Below are positions 1 to 7,625 of a stretch of DNA of 64,000 nucleotides, piece after piece. The stretch comes from Bacteroidota bacterium (GTDB lineage Bacteria; Bacteroidota; Bacteroidia; Chitinophagales; Saprospiraceae), in assembly GCA_030147525.1 (NCBI GenBank), contig JASBVF010000002.1, positions 248,001 through 312,000 of the forward strand. The letters are read 5' to 3'. The notes under the pieces are model-generated. The model did not search any database, was not told the DNA's origin, and saw nothing but the letters and a program-made list of their open reading frames with translations. Every line of letters starts with the position of its first letter. Positions within the stretch are counted from its first letter, which is position 1. The translations under genes were made by a program, and so were the position numbers.

Positions 1-140
1 AGCGTCATATCCTCCTGGTACAACTCAAACTCCCGCCGGAGTTCGGCATCACTTTCCAGGTGTTGCCGGAAATCCTCCCGGGATATTTCTCCCTGGTGGT
101 ATTGGTCGATGAGGTCATGTACTTTACTATTAGAGTTCAT
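1..140 (-). CDS. Putative anti-sigma-type protein, N-terminal part (truncated by window edge)
   Basis: The reading frame starts at the ATG complementary to 138-140 and runs off the left end, giving 46 residues beginning MNSNSKVHDLIDQYHQGEIS. The pattern of a short helix with LIDQYHQGEIS followed by an acidic helix ending DAELRREFEL is the usual opening of Bacteroidota anti-sigma or sigma-associated proteins that lack a zinc finger. It lies about 160 bases downstream of a sigma factor gene on the same strand, which is the expected arrangement for such a pair. The C-terminal part, where a membrane segment or effector domain would be, is outside the window, so the assignment rests on the N-terminal pattern and context only. 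Confidence 0.5.
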   Translation of the reverse strand, partial: MNSNSKVHDLIDQYHQGEISREDFRQHLESDAELRREFELYQEDMT

Positions 141-301
141 TTTTTAAACACTTTAATTTTAATTAAAGCAGTGTGTTTATCGGGTTGGCGGCTCAGGCGC
201 AAAGCAGGTTAACTACCCGCCGCTTTTTTATCTGAAAATGGCGAGATCTTCCTCAACTAAAAACCAGGCTACCTGCCCGGCTGCAAATTCGCTGACACCT
301 T

Positions 302-871
302 TCAGGATGACTTTCTCAGCTTGCGCAGCCGTTGCAAGCATTTATACTTGCGGTCTTTCACCTGAACACTCCCTCCCAGCCCTGTACGCTCTGCGATGTC
401 AGCCATGCTGTAGCCCCAGAACCCCCAGTCCAGGAGGATTTGCCGGCAAGGTTCCCCCAGCTGATCGAGCAAATTGAGAAGCCCGGTGAAATCTTCGCCG
501 GTTTCGATTTTCTTTTGGATATCAGATGCCTGGTCGGCAAGCTCAGGCAGGTCACTAGGATAGCTCAATGGCTTAGTCGTATTTTTCCTGGACAGGTCGA
601 CACATTTGAAGTAAAAGATTTTATAAAGATAAGTTGAAAGCTTGCTTTCACCCCTGAAGATTCCCTGTTTCGCCTGTTCCATCAGATCCAGAATAGCATC
701 CGTAAAAACATCCAGCGCAGCCTCTTTTACCAAGCCTGTTTTTTTTACCATGACCGGAACCAAATGGACGTAGGTGTCTATCAAATGCGAAGTCACCCGC
801 TCCCTTGAATTTCCACCTTCGGATAACGCAGCGATAATCTGCTCGTCCGTCCAACAACTGGATGTTTTCAT
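302..871 (-). CDS. ECF-like sigma-70 family RNA polymerase sigma factor
   Basis: 189 residues, typical of an extracytoplasmic-function sigma factor. Region 2 is visible around residues 25-95, ending in the FRGESKLSTYLYKIFYFKC stretch that corresponds to the -10-recognition helix. Region 4 covers roughly 130-185, with a helix-turn-helix beginning at LGEPCRQILLDWGFWGYS and a basic end (KYKCLQRLRKLRKSS). It would direct core polymerase to a small set of promoters. The next gene downstream on the same strand looks like its anti-sigma partner. A TAnnTTTG box lies about 80 bases upstream on the minus strand (951-958), so the gene itself may be read by the housekeeping sigma factor. The family is clear; the regulon is unknown. 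Confidence 0.85.
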   Translation of the reverse strand: MKTSSCWTDEQIIAALSEGGNSRERVTSHLIDTYVHLVPVMVKKTGLVKEAALDVFTDAILDLMEQAKQGIFRGESKLSTYLYKIFYFKCVDLSRKNTTKPLSYPSDLPELADQASDIQKKIETGEDFTGLLNLLDQLGEPCRQILLDWGFWGYSMADIAERTGLGGSVQVKDRKYKCLQRLRKLRKSS

Positions 872-950
872 GCTTTTACTTTAAAAAATCAACCTAAAAA
901 TAGCCGGTCATCTTTCGCCAGGCAGTAAAGAAATAGGCTACAAATGTATT

Positions 951-958
951 GGAAATAT
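951..958 (-). promoter_or_regulatory. Putative -7 box of the sigma factor gene
   Basis: On the minus strand this reads TACATTTG, matching the Bacteroidota -7 consensus TAnnTTTG. It is about 80 bases upstream of the start codon at 871. No TTTG lies at the ideal 19-base spacing; the nearest is about 26 bases away (985-988). Confidence 0.4.
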
Positions 959-1075
959 TCTTTTAGAAACTATCCACCATTTTTCAAAAATTCAAACCAA
1001 CCTAAAACTCACTCAATTGGTCGATTTTCATAAATATGCCATGAGTTTCTTACCATTGCCGCAAATTCTGAGATA

Positions 1076-1387
1076 ATGAAACACTTGTTTTCTCTCTGCT
1101 TCGCAACCTGATCTTCTCCTGCTTTCAGCATATTCACAAAATGAAAAAAACGGCAGTAGCGCTCAAGCCCCAAAACAGCCGACACCCTTGGTATAGTCTG
1201 GATTTCCGCCGGCACTTTCACCATGGGTAGCAACAACGAACAGGCCGAAACCGACGAACCAGCCACTCGAAAACGGTCCATGCGGGACGGATATTGGGTC
1301 TCCCGCCGCATGCGCAGCAGCATGGATTCGGGTTTGAGCCATACCGGGTTCAGGTGTGTGAAAAGTTCGAAAAGCAACTTTGAGTAA
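1076..1387 (+). pseudogene. Relic of a formylglycine-generating-enzyme (FGE/SUMF1-type) domain protein
   Basis: One frame opens at the ATG at 1076 (MKHLFSLCFAT), is broken by stops at 1109, 1142 and 1157, then stays open to the TAA at 1385-1387. The open part reads TLGIVWISAGTFTMGSNNEQ, which is the hallmark N-terminal motif of the FGE-sulfatase domain, followed by GYWVS, and shortly after by GLSHTGFRCVK, its hallmark C-terminal motif. A full domain is over 200 residues, but here the two ends are only about 45 residues apart, so most of the core, including the region of the catalytic cysteines, is deleted. FGE-fold proteins convert cysteine to formylglycine or serve as gliding/secretion accessory proteins (GldJ/GldK type); this copy cannot do either. 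Stops plus internal deletion indicate an old decaying gene. Confidence 0.75.
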
Positions 1388-1484
1388 AATCCGGTCGCAT
1401 ATTCCAATAAAAACACCTACACAGTCCGGACTGCCAACTCGCAAACTCTTTCCGCAAGTCATCAACCGTGCAAACTCAGTTTTG

Positions 1485-1492
1485 TAGCTTTG
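1485..1492 (+). promoter_or_regulatory. Putative -7 promoter box for malQ
   Basis: TAGCTTTG matches TAnnTTTG and lies 66 bases before the malQ start. There is no convincing TTTG at the -33 position. Confidence 0.4.
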
Positions 1493-1557
1493 CCCTGCTT
1501 TTAAAACGATGGGTGAAATATTGCCCTCATCACTAAACCTCAGACGATAAAGCATCT

Positions 1558-4266
1558 ATGAAAATTTCCTTCCACATCAATTACCGAACAGCCTGGGGAC
1601 AGCGGCTCGTCGTGACCGGCTCCGCACCTGAACTGGGCAACTGGGACCTGTCCAATGCATTGCGCCTCGAGCACGTCGGCAATGGCAACTGGGTTCAAAC
1701 GCTGGAACTGGACGACTCCGTCACTCAATTTGAATACAAATACGTCCTCACGGACGAATGGCTGAACGCACTGGACGAAGACTGGGGAGCCAATCGCAAG
1801 GTGACTGTTCAGAAACAGCTTTCCCAACGGGTTATTTTGAAAGATGCATGGCGGGCAAAGCTGCATCCTGAAAATGCGCTTTACACTTCCGCCTTCGAAG
1901 AAGTCATTTTCAAACCAAAAAAATACAAAACCAAAGCGCCGGGCAGTGCGAAAGAAAAGGCGGTCGTACAGTTTCAGATGCATGCGCCACGGGTGGAGCC
2001 GCACCTTCAGCTTTGCGTTTCAGGCAGCGATCCGGCGCTCGGCAATTGGGATTTGACCCAGCCTTTGCTGCTGGGTAGTGAAAAATTCCCGCTCTGGACA
2101 GGCGCCGTAACCATTCAGCCCAACAGCGCCATTGAGTACAAATTCGGCCTATACGATGCGAAAGCGAAAAAGGTAACTATGCTGGAACAAGGCCCAAACC
2201 GCCTGCTCGACTGGGATGTGTTTCCGGCCAGCAACGAGGTGCTAATCGTGACAGATGAATATTTCAACCACCCGCTCGGCAACTGGAAAGGTGCGGGCGT
2301 GGCCATGCCGGTGTTCTCATTGCGCAGCGCCGAAGGCCTAGGAGTGGGTGAATTCACGGACATCCGGCTGCTGGTCGACTGGGCAAAAAAAGTAGGCCTG
2401 CGCATGGTGCAGATCCTCCCGATCAACGATACCAATGCGACAAATACCTGGGTTGACTCTTACCCTTACGCATCAATTTCAGTTTTCGCCCTGCATCCGT
2501 TGTACCTGAATGTAAGCGAGTTGGAAGGTTTCAAAAAAATTATTGATCAGAAAAAATATGATGCGGAGCGCAAGCAGCTGAACGCCCTGGACGTGGTAAA
2601 TTACGAGGCGGCCATGGAGTTGAAGTTGCAGTACGCCCGCCAGATTTTTGAAGCGCAAAAAGATACCTTTTTAAAAAGTGCGGAGTTTCAGGCTTTTATG
2701 AAAGAAAGCCAGCACTGGCTAAAGCCCTACGCCCTGTTTTGCCACCTGCGTGACGAGCACGGCACTGTTGATTTCAACCAGTGGGGCAAGTACAGCAAGT
2801 TTTCAGAAAAACTGCTGAAAAAAGAAACCGCCCCGGGCACGCCGCATTTTGACAAAATCGCTTTTTACTACTTCCTGCAATATCATCTCGACCGGCAGCT
2901 GAAAGCGGCGGCAGGCTATGCCCGTGAAAACGGTATCGTGCTGAAAGGCGACATCCCCATCGGCATCTACCGCTACAGCGTGGATGCGTGGACAGACCCG
3001 CAGCTCTACAACATGAACGGCCAGTCCGGCGCCCCACCCGATCCGTTTTCTGACATCGGGCAAAACTGGGGGTTCCCGACCTACGACTGGGAAGAAATGG
3101 CGAAAGACGGTTTCCAGTGGTGGCAAAACCGGCTGAAGCAACTCTCCCGCTATTTCGATGCTTTCCGGATCGACCACATCCTCGGCTTTTTCCGCATCTG
3201 GGAAATACCGCTCGACCAAATCGAAGGCACGATGGGCTACTTCAACAAAGCGCTGCCTGTGCAGCTGCATGAATTCCGGGACCGTGGCATCCGCTTCGAG
3301 TACAGCCGTTTCTGCAAGCCTTACATCACGCCGGAATTGCTGAATCAGACCTTCGGCGAAGAGGCGCTTTTTGTGGTTGAAACTTTCCTGGACAGAACGG
3401 CCATGGGTACGTACCTTTTCAAAGAAAACTACAACACGCAGCGCAAGATCGCCGCATTTTTCAGCAATCCTGAGCAGGCCGGAAAGGTGCATTTGAAAGA
3501 TCCGCTGTTCAAGCTGATCACCAATGTCCTGTTTTTTGAAGTGCCCGGCTCAGACGGACAGGCATTTCATCCGAGGATCGATTTTTTCAATACCTACTCC
3601 TACAAACAACTCGGCGAAGGCACCCGCCGCAAGCTGGAAGAACTTTACAACCACTATTTTTATCAAAAACAGGAAGATTTCTGGCGGGAACAGGCCATGA
3701 TGAAACTCCCGGCCATCAAGGATGCCACGAACATGCTGATCTGTGGCGAAGATTTGGGCATGGTGCCCGACTGCGTACCCGGCGTGATGCGTGACCTGGG
3801 CATTCTGACGCTGGAAATTCAGCGCATGTCCAAAAACCCCAAGACGGAATTTTTACAGGCGGAAGACATACCCTACCAGTCGGTTTGCAGCCCTTCCACA
3901 CACGACATGCCGCCGCTGCGGCTTTGGTGGGAAGAGAGCGAAAGGCCGCAAATACAGCGGTTTTACAACCGGGTACTGGGGCTTTCCGGAGCGGCGCCGG
4001 CCAGCTGTGAAACTTACGTGGCAGAGCGGGTCATCCGCCAGCACCTCGAATGGCCGGGCATGTGGACCGTTTTCCCGATTCAGGATTTGCTGGCTTTGAG
4101 TGAAAAACTGCGGCGTGAAAACCCGGCGGAAGAGCGCATCAACGTGCCGGCCATTTCGCAGCACTACTGGCAGTACCGGCTCCACCTCAACCTGGAGCAG
4201 CTGTTGGATGAAGCGGAATTCAACAACCGGATGACCGAGCTTTTGCAAAGCACCAGAAGAAGCTAA
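1558..4266 (+). CDS. malQ: 4-alpha-glucanotransferase (GH77) with two N-terminal CBM20 domains
   Basis: A 902-residue amylomaltase/disproportionating enzyme that transfers alpha-1,4-glucan segments between maltodextrins. Two starch-binding CBM20 modules come first (about 1-105 and 132-245; both carry the PELGNWDL/PALGNWDL signature), followed by a GH77 barrel (about 250-890). Catalytic residues are visible: nucleophile D539 in RIDHILG, acid/base E731 in GEDLG, and D783 in STHDM. This tandem-CBM20 architecture is that of plant cytosolic DPE2 and its Bacteroidota homologues rather than the shorter E. coli MalQ. There is no signal peptide, so it should act in the cytoplasm on maltose, glycogen or branched glucans. 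No other glycogen gene is adjacent; an APH-fold kinase follows 88 bases later. Confidence 0.93.
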   Translation: MKISFHINYRTAWGQRLVVTGSAPELGNWDLSNALRLEHVGNGNWVQTLELDDSVTQFEYKYVLTDEWLNALDEDWGANRKVTVQKQLSQRVILKDAWRAKLHPENALYTSAFEEVIFKPKKYKTKAPGSAKEKAVVQFQMHAPRVEPHLQLCVSGSDPALGNWDLTQPLLLGSEKFPLWTGAVTIQPNSAIEYKFGLYDAKAKKVTMLEQGPNRLLDWDVFPASNEVLIVTDEYFNHPLGNWKGAGVAMPVFSLRSAEGLGVGEFTDIRLLVDWAKKVGLRMVQILPINDTNATNTWVDSYPYASISVFALHPLYLNVSELEGFKKIIDQKKYDAERKQLNALDVVNYEAAMELKLQYARQIFEAQKDTFLKSAEFQAFMKESQHWLKPYALFCHLRDEHGTVDFNQWGKYSKFSEKLLKKETAPGTPHFDKIAFYYFLQYHLDRQLKAAAGYARENGIVLKGDIPIGIYRYSVDAWTDPQLYNMNGQSGAPPDPFSDIGQNWGFPTYDWEEMAKDGFQWWQNRLKQLSRYFDAFRIDHILGFFRIWEIPLDQIEGTMGYFNKALPVQLHEFRDRGIRFEYSRFCKPYITPELLNQTFGEEALFVVETFLDRTAMGTYLFKENYNTQRKIAAFFSNPEQAGKVHLKDPLFKLITNVLFFEVPGSDGQAFHPRIDFFNTYSYKQLGEGTRRKLEELYNHYFYQKQEDFWREQAMMKLPAIKDATNMLICGEDLGMVPDCVPGVMRDLGILTLEIQRMSKNPKTEFLQAEDIPYQSVCSPSTHDMPPLRLWWEESERPQIQRFYNRVLGLSGAAPASCETYVAERVIRQHLEWPGMWTVFPIQDLLALSEKLRRENPAEERINVPAISQHYWQYRLHLNLEQLLDEAEFNNRMTELLQSTRRS

Positions 4267-4354
4267 GATGCTGATAATGAGAATATTCAATTGATTGAAC
4301 ATTCCATCGGCTGCCCTTTTTTAAGTACCAAATTATTTAAAAACTGCATTCATT

Positions 4355-5401
4355 TTGACGCCATTTATAGATTTTACCGGAATCATCCAGGAAGCCTGGG
4401 AAGCTTACGACAACTCACGGGAGATTGTCAGGATCACAGACATCAGCGCCAAGGTTTCGACCAACCACGTGTACCGGATTACGTTCCGGGACAAAAGTAT
4501 CATCATCGGGAAGCTCTCCTACTTCGGCAAGTACGAGCATTTTGTGGAAGACCACCGGATCATCAACTCGCTGTCGAACAACCTGCCGTCGCCGTTTGAA
4601 AACTTCCTGGCCCGGTCACTGATGAAAGGCAACCGGCTTTTTGTACACCGCCACCAAAGCGAAATTATTGATGCATGGGTGGTGTTTTACCGTCCGATCA
4701 AAAACAAAAAACGCCTGCCCCGCCGCCTGAACGAGGAACAAATCGTCAAACTCGGTGAGCAGATGGCGCTGTTTCACAAGGCCTGCCATAAAATCAGGAA
4801 CACCCTTCCCCCGTCCTCGAAGACGCTGGATGTGGACATCCGGCACCTCCTTGACATTATTCAAACAGCAGAGGGCGCTTTTCTGCACCGGTTGCACATC
4901 GGCGAAATCATCCGGCAGTGTAACCTTTTTACTGAAAATTCGCACCGGCTTGGTGCGCATGAGTTTGATAAAATGCCCGTATTTGTTGACTGGAACATCG
5001 GCAACTTCTCCGTTACCAATCACTTCAAGTTCTTCTCCCGCTGGGATTATGACTGGTTTCGCATGAGTTCCCGGATCATGGATTTTTATTTCATGAGCCG
5101 GGTTTGTTCCGATGTTGGCGACCGCACGGTTTTCACCTACAATATCGGCCCGCTGACAGAAGAGCGGTTCATACTTTTCCTGAAATCCTATCACGCCATT
5201 TTCCCGCTGACGGAGGCAGAAATACGGTTCCTGCCGGAGGCCTACCGGTTTTTCCTGCTGAACTACGTGATCAAGGACGGACGCTATTTTTTTCATGAAA
5301 TATTTGCAACCAAACTTCAACGGGAAGTTTACGAACTGCATTTCCCCGCCCTCGACAAAGGCTTCGATGCAGAGCCGCTGCTGCGGGCGTTGAGCCTTTG
5401 A
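4355..5401 (+). CDS. Kinase of the APH/choline-kinase fold (phosphotransferase family)
   Basis: 348 residues with the layout of aminoglycoside-phosphotransferase-like small-molecule kinases. A nucleotide-binding N-lobe shows YRITFRDKSIIIGKLSYF (lysine near residue 48). The catalytic loop appears as FVDWNIGNF, which keeps the Asp and Asn of the usual HGDxxxxN motif but lacks its His-Gly, and the metal-binding Asp is in FSRWDYDWF. The start is probably the TTG at 4355, because no ATG occurs between the upstream in-frame stop (4322-4324) and conserved sequence. Position between malQ and a HAD-type protein suggests a sugar or sugar-derivative substrate, but nothing in the sequence identifies it. 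Confidence 0.65.
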   Translation: MTPFIDFTGIIQEAWEAYDNSREIVRITDISAKVSTNHVYRITFRDKSIIIGKLSYFGKYEHFVEDHRIINSLSNNLPSPFENFLARSLMKGNRLFVHRHQSEIIDAWVVFYRPIKNKKRLPRRLNEEQIVKLGEQMALFHKACHKIRNTLPPSSKTLDVDIRHLLDIIQTAEGAFLHRLHIGEIIRQCNLFTENSHRLGAHEFDKMPVFVDWNIGNFSVTNHFKFFSRWDYDWFRMSSRIMDFYFMSRVCSDVGDRTVFTYNIGPLTEERFILFLKSYHAIFPLTEAEIRFLPEAYRFFLLNYVIKDGRYFFHEIFATKLQREVYELHFPALDKGFDAEPLLRALSL

Positions 5402-5554
5402 GAGAGTGAGAGGAGTGAGAGAGTGAGAGAGGCCGGGGCATTTGATTATCAGATTTTTTGAAATAAAAATATAGAACAGGGGCTGACATGCAGTGCCGGG
5501 CAGGAGCAGTTGAAATACGACCGCTCTCACCCTCTCACTTCTCTCACCCTCTCA
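5399..5554 (+). repeat. Long-armed low-complexity inverted repeat (GAGAGTGAGAG-type)
   Basis: A 31-base arm at 5399-5429 made of TGAGAG-like units is matched at 28 of 31 positions by the complementary arm at 5524-5554. The loop is 94 bases. The left arm includes the stop codon of the kinase gene and the right arm ends 10 bases before the next start codon, so the structure spans nearly the whole intergenic region between two genes on the same strand. Confidence 0.75.
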
Positions 5555-5564
5555 TCCTCTAAAC

Positions 5565-6422
5565 ATGGAGCCAGCATCGTTTTTAGACATCGTCACCAAT
5601 TTCAAAGCCGTTTTTCTCGACTCCTACGGCGTCGTCAAAAACTACAACGGGCTGATCGAAGGCGTACCTGAGACGTTCGATTACCTTCGGGAGAAAGGCA
5701 TCGCCATCCGCATCCTGACGAATGACGCCTCCAGAAGCCAGGAACAGCAGCTTGCATCCTTCCACCGAATGGGCCTGAGAGGGATTGAGCTGGAGGAGAT
5801 CATCACTTCCGGAATGCTGGCCAAGCAGTTTCTGAAGCACAAAATTATCCGGGGCAAAGTTGCATACCTCGGCACCGAAAATGCAGCGGAGTACATCCTG
5901 CAATCGGGTTTTCCTTCGGTGCCGGTCAGGGATATTGAATTGGACAGAATCGACGACATTGCCGGGTTTGCATTCCTCGATGACGAAGGCTTCGACTGGA
6001 ATACGGACATCAATAAAACCGTCAACCTCATCAACAAAAAAAACATACCGGTCATCGTAGCCAATTCCGACCGGCTGTATCCCGTTTCAAAAAATGATGT
6101 TGCTGTCGCAACAGGCAGCATTGCGCAGCTCGTGGAAAGCATCCTGAACCGGGAGTTTATTCATTTCGGTAAACCCGATTCGCAGATGTTTATGTATGCC
6201 TACGATCACCTGAACGAGGTGGGCAACGGCAACCGGGCCTTCGAAAGGGACGAAATCCTGATGGTGGGCGACACACTGCACACGGATATTTTGGGCGGGA
6301 ACAAATTTGGCCTCAAAACCATGCTCGTGCTCACTGGAAATACCCGCCAGGAAATGATGGATGTTCTGATCCGCTCGACGGGAATTATCCCTGATTTTAT
6401 CGGGGAGTCGATTGTGAAATAA
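5565..6422 (+). CDS. HAD superfamily class IIA protein (TIGR01459-like) with altered motif I
   Basis: 285 residues with all four HAD landmarks: motif I FLDSYGVVKN (nucleophile D19), motif II ILTNDASRS, motif III HFGKPD, and motif IV MVGDTLHTDILGG, with a class IIA cap between II and III. These enzymes usually hydrolyse phosphomonoesters of sugars or nucleotides. The second Asp of the canonical DxD motif, the general acid/base, is Tyr21 here; related subfamilies have Trp or Tyr at this place, so the family tolerates it, but the catalytic mode may differ from NagD/AraL phosphatases. The ATG at 5565 follows directly on the right arm of the inverted repeat. The substrate cannot be read from the sequence. 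Confidence 0.85.
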   Translation: MEPASFLDIVTNFKAVFLDSYGVVKNYNGLIEGVPETFDYLREKGIAIRILTNDASRSQEQQLASFHRMGLRGIELEEIITSGMLAKQFLKHKIIRGKVAYLGTENAAEYILQSGFPSVPVRDIELDRIDDIAGFAFLDDEGFDWNTDINKTVNLINKKNIPVIVANSDRLYPVSKNDVAVATGSIAQLVESILNREFIHFGKPDSQMFMYAYDHLNEVGNGNRAFERDEILMVGDTLHTDILGGNKFGLKTMLVLTGNTRQEMMDVLIRSTGIIPDFIGESIVK

Positions 6423-6435
6423 CCTGCTACTTGGC

Positions 6436-6468
6436 TTTTAGCTGTTGGCTGTTGACCAACAGCTAAAA
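6436..6468 (+). terminator. Hairpin after the HAD gene
   Basis: A perfect 13-bp stem (TTTTAGCTGTTGG with its complement) around a 7-base loop lies 13 bases after the stop at 6422. The A/T-rich ends fit a transcription terminator. Confidence 0.6.
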
Positions 6469-6497
6469 GTTAATAGCCAAAGCTAACAGCCAAAAAT

Positions 6498-7547
6498 ATG
6501 ATCAACTACGCACACTGCAACATCGAAATCGTCTCGGCTCATTTCATCGGAAACAGGGCCAACGAACAGGAGCTCCAACTTTCCGCTCAACCACTCGACA
6601 CAAGTGACGAGCACCTCCGGGATTTGTTGCTGAAATTCTTCCTCGATGCTTTCGACGGAAACGAATTTTTTGCCTTCGATTTTTCCAACGGCGACCTTTC
6701 GCTCAACCCGGTCTGCCAGTTTTCAAAAAATATCTTCGCTGGCCGGGATAATTTCCACCAGGATTCAATCGACATTGCGAAGCACCTTCACGAGCAAACC
6801 AACCACCCGAAAATCAAATCGGGCGACCTGTACGTCGCTTATTTTTCAGGGCTGGTACTCGAAGACGAAGTGCTGGATGCAGTGGGGCTTTTCAAGTCGG
6901 AAAACAAGCAGTCTTTTTTAAAACTTTTGACGCAACGTCCTGATTTTCAGTTAAAACACGAAAACGGCACCGCCATCGACAAGCTCGACAAAGGCTGCCT
7001 GATTTTTAACGCCAATGCTGAAAATGGCTACAAAGTCTGCATCGTGGACAAATCCAACAAAACGATCGAAGCCCAGTACTGGCGGGACCAGTTCCTTCAC
7101 CTGAAACCTCTCGCCAACGAATATTTCCACACCACGCACTATATCCAGATGGCGAAGGATTTTGTGGTCAACAAACTGGACGAGGACTTCCCGGTCAACA
7201 AAGCCGACAAAATTGACTACCTCAACAAATCGCTGAATTATTTCAAGGAAAAAGAAGCGTTGGTAGAGGAGGAATTTGCCCAAATCGTCTTCGATGACTC
7301 GCATATGCAGGAAGCCTTTCGCCAACACAAAGCCGAGTGGCAGGAGGAGCGCAGCATGCCCCTTGAAGACTCATTCAACATCTCTGCCGCTTCCGTTAAA
7401 AAACAGGAGCGGGTCATGCGCAGCGTACTAAAACTTGACAAAAATTTTCACATCTACATCCACGGGGCCCGGGAACTGATAGAGCGGGGCTATGATGAGG
7501 AAAAGGGAAAGAATTATTACAAGGTATATTTTGACGAGGAAAGCTGA
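6498..7547 (+). CDS. Nucleoid-associated protein, NdpA/YejK family
   Basis: 349 residues matching the 37-kDa nucleoid-associated protein family across its length. Visible landmarks are an N-terminal region with FFLDAFDGNEFFAFDF, a central SGDLYVAYFSGLVLEDEVLD segment (conserved beta strands of the family) and a C-terminal region with EERSMPLEDSFNISAASVKK. Family members bind DNA and sit on the nucleoid; in E. coli YejK contacts topoisomerase IV. The gene is monocistronic, flanked by a hairpin upstream (6436-6468) and a 23-bp terminator stem downstream. The start ATG at 6498 directly follows a repeat-rich spacer. Confidence 0.85.
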   Translation: MINYAHCNIEIVSAHFIGNRANEQELQLSAQPLDTSDEHLRDLLLKFFLDAFDGNEFFAFDFSNGDLSLNPVCQFSKNIFAGRDNFHQDSIDIAKHLHEQTNHPKIKSGDLYVAYFSGLVLEDEVLDAVGLFKSENKQSFLKLLTQRPDFQLKHENGTAIDKLDKGCLIFNANAENGYKVCIVDKSNKTIEAQYWRDQFLHLKPLANEYFHTTHYIQMAKDFVVNKLDEDFPVNKADKIDYLNKSLNYFKEKEALVEEEFAQIVFDDSHMQEAFRQHKAEWQEERSMPLEDSFNISAASVKKQERVMRSVLKLDKNFHIYIHGARELIERGYDEEKGKNYYKVYFDEES

Positions 7548-7559
7548 CGGTTTCGGAAG

Positions 7560-7610
7560 CTAAAAAGTAAAAGGTTCAGGCGTGCTTCGCCTGAACCTTT
7601 TACTTTTTAG
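7560..7610. terminator. Bidirectional terminator, 23-bp perfect stem
   Basis: Two perfectly complementary 23-base arms (7560-7582 and 7588-7610) enclose the 5-base loop TGCTT. A-rich and T-rich flanks on both sides suit termination of both converging genes (ends at 7547 and 7626). Confidence 0.9.
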
Positions 7611-7625
7611 GCCGTTGGAGGCTCA

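Noticed and set aside
1009-1555. Minus-strand frames of 130-135 residues (1009-1416 and 1163-1555)
   Set aside because: Sequences are low in structure and run antisense to the FGE relic, whose family motifs show that the coding strand was plus.
2803-3492. Long minus-strand frame (229 residues) inside malQ
   Set aside because: Antisense shadow of a gene with clear GH77 catalytic motifs.
4616-5530. 304-residue minus-strand frame over the kinase gene
   Set aside because: Antisense to a frame with kinase motifs; no recognisable family and no promoter.
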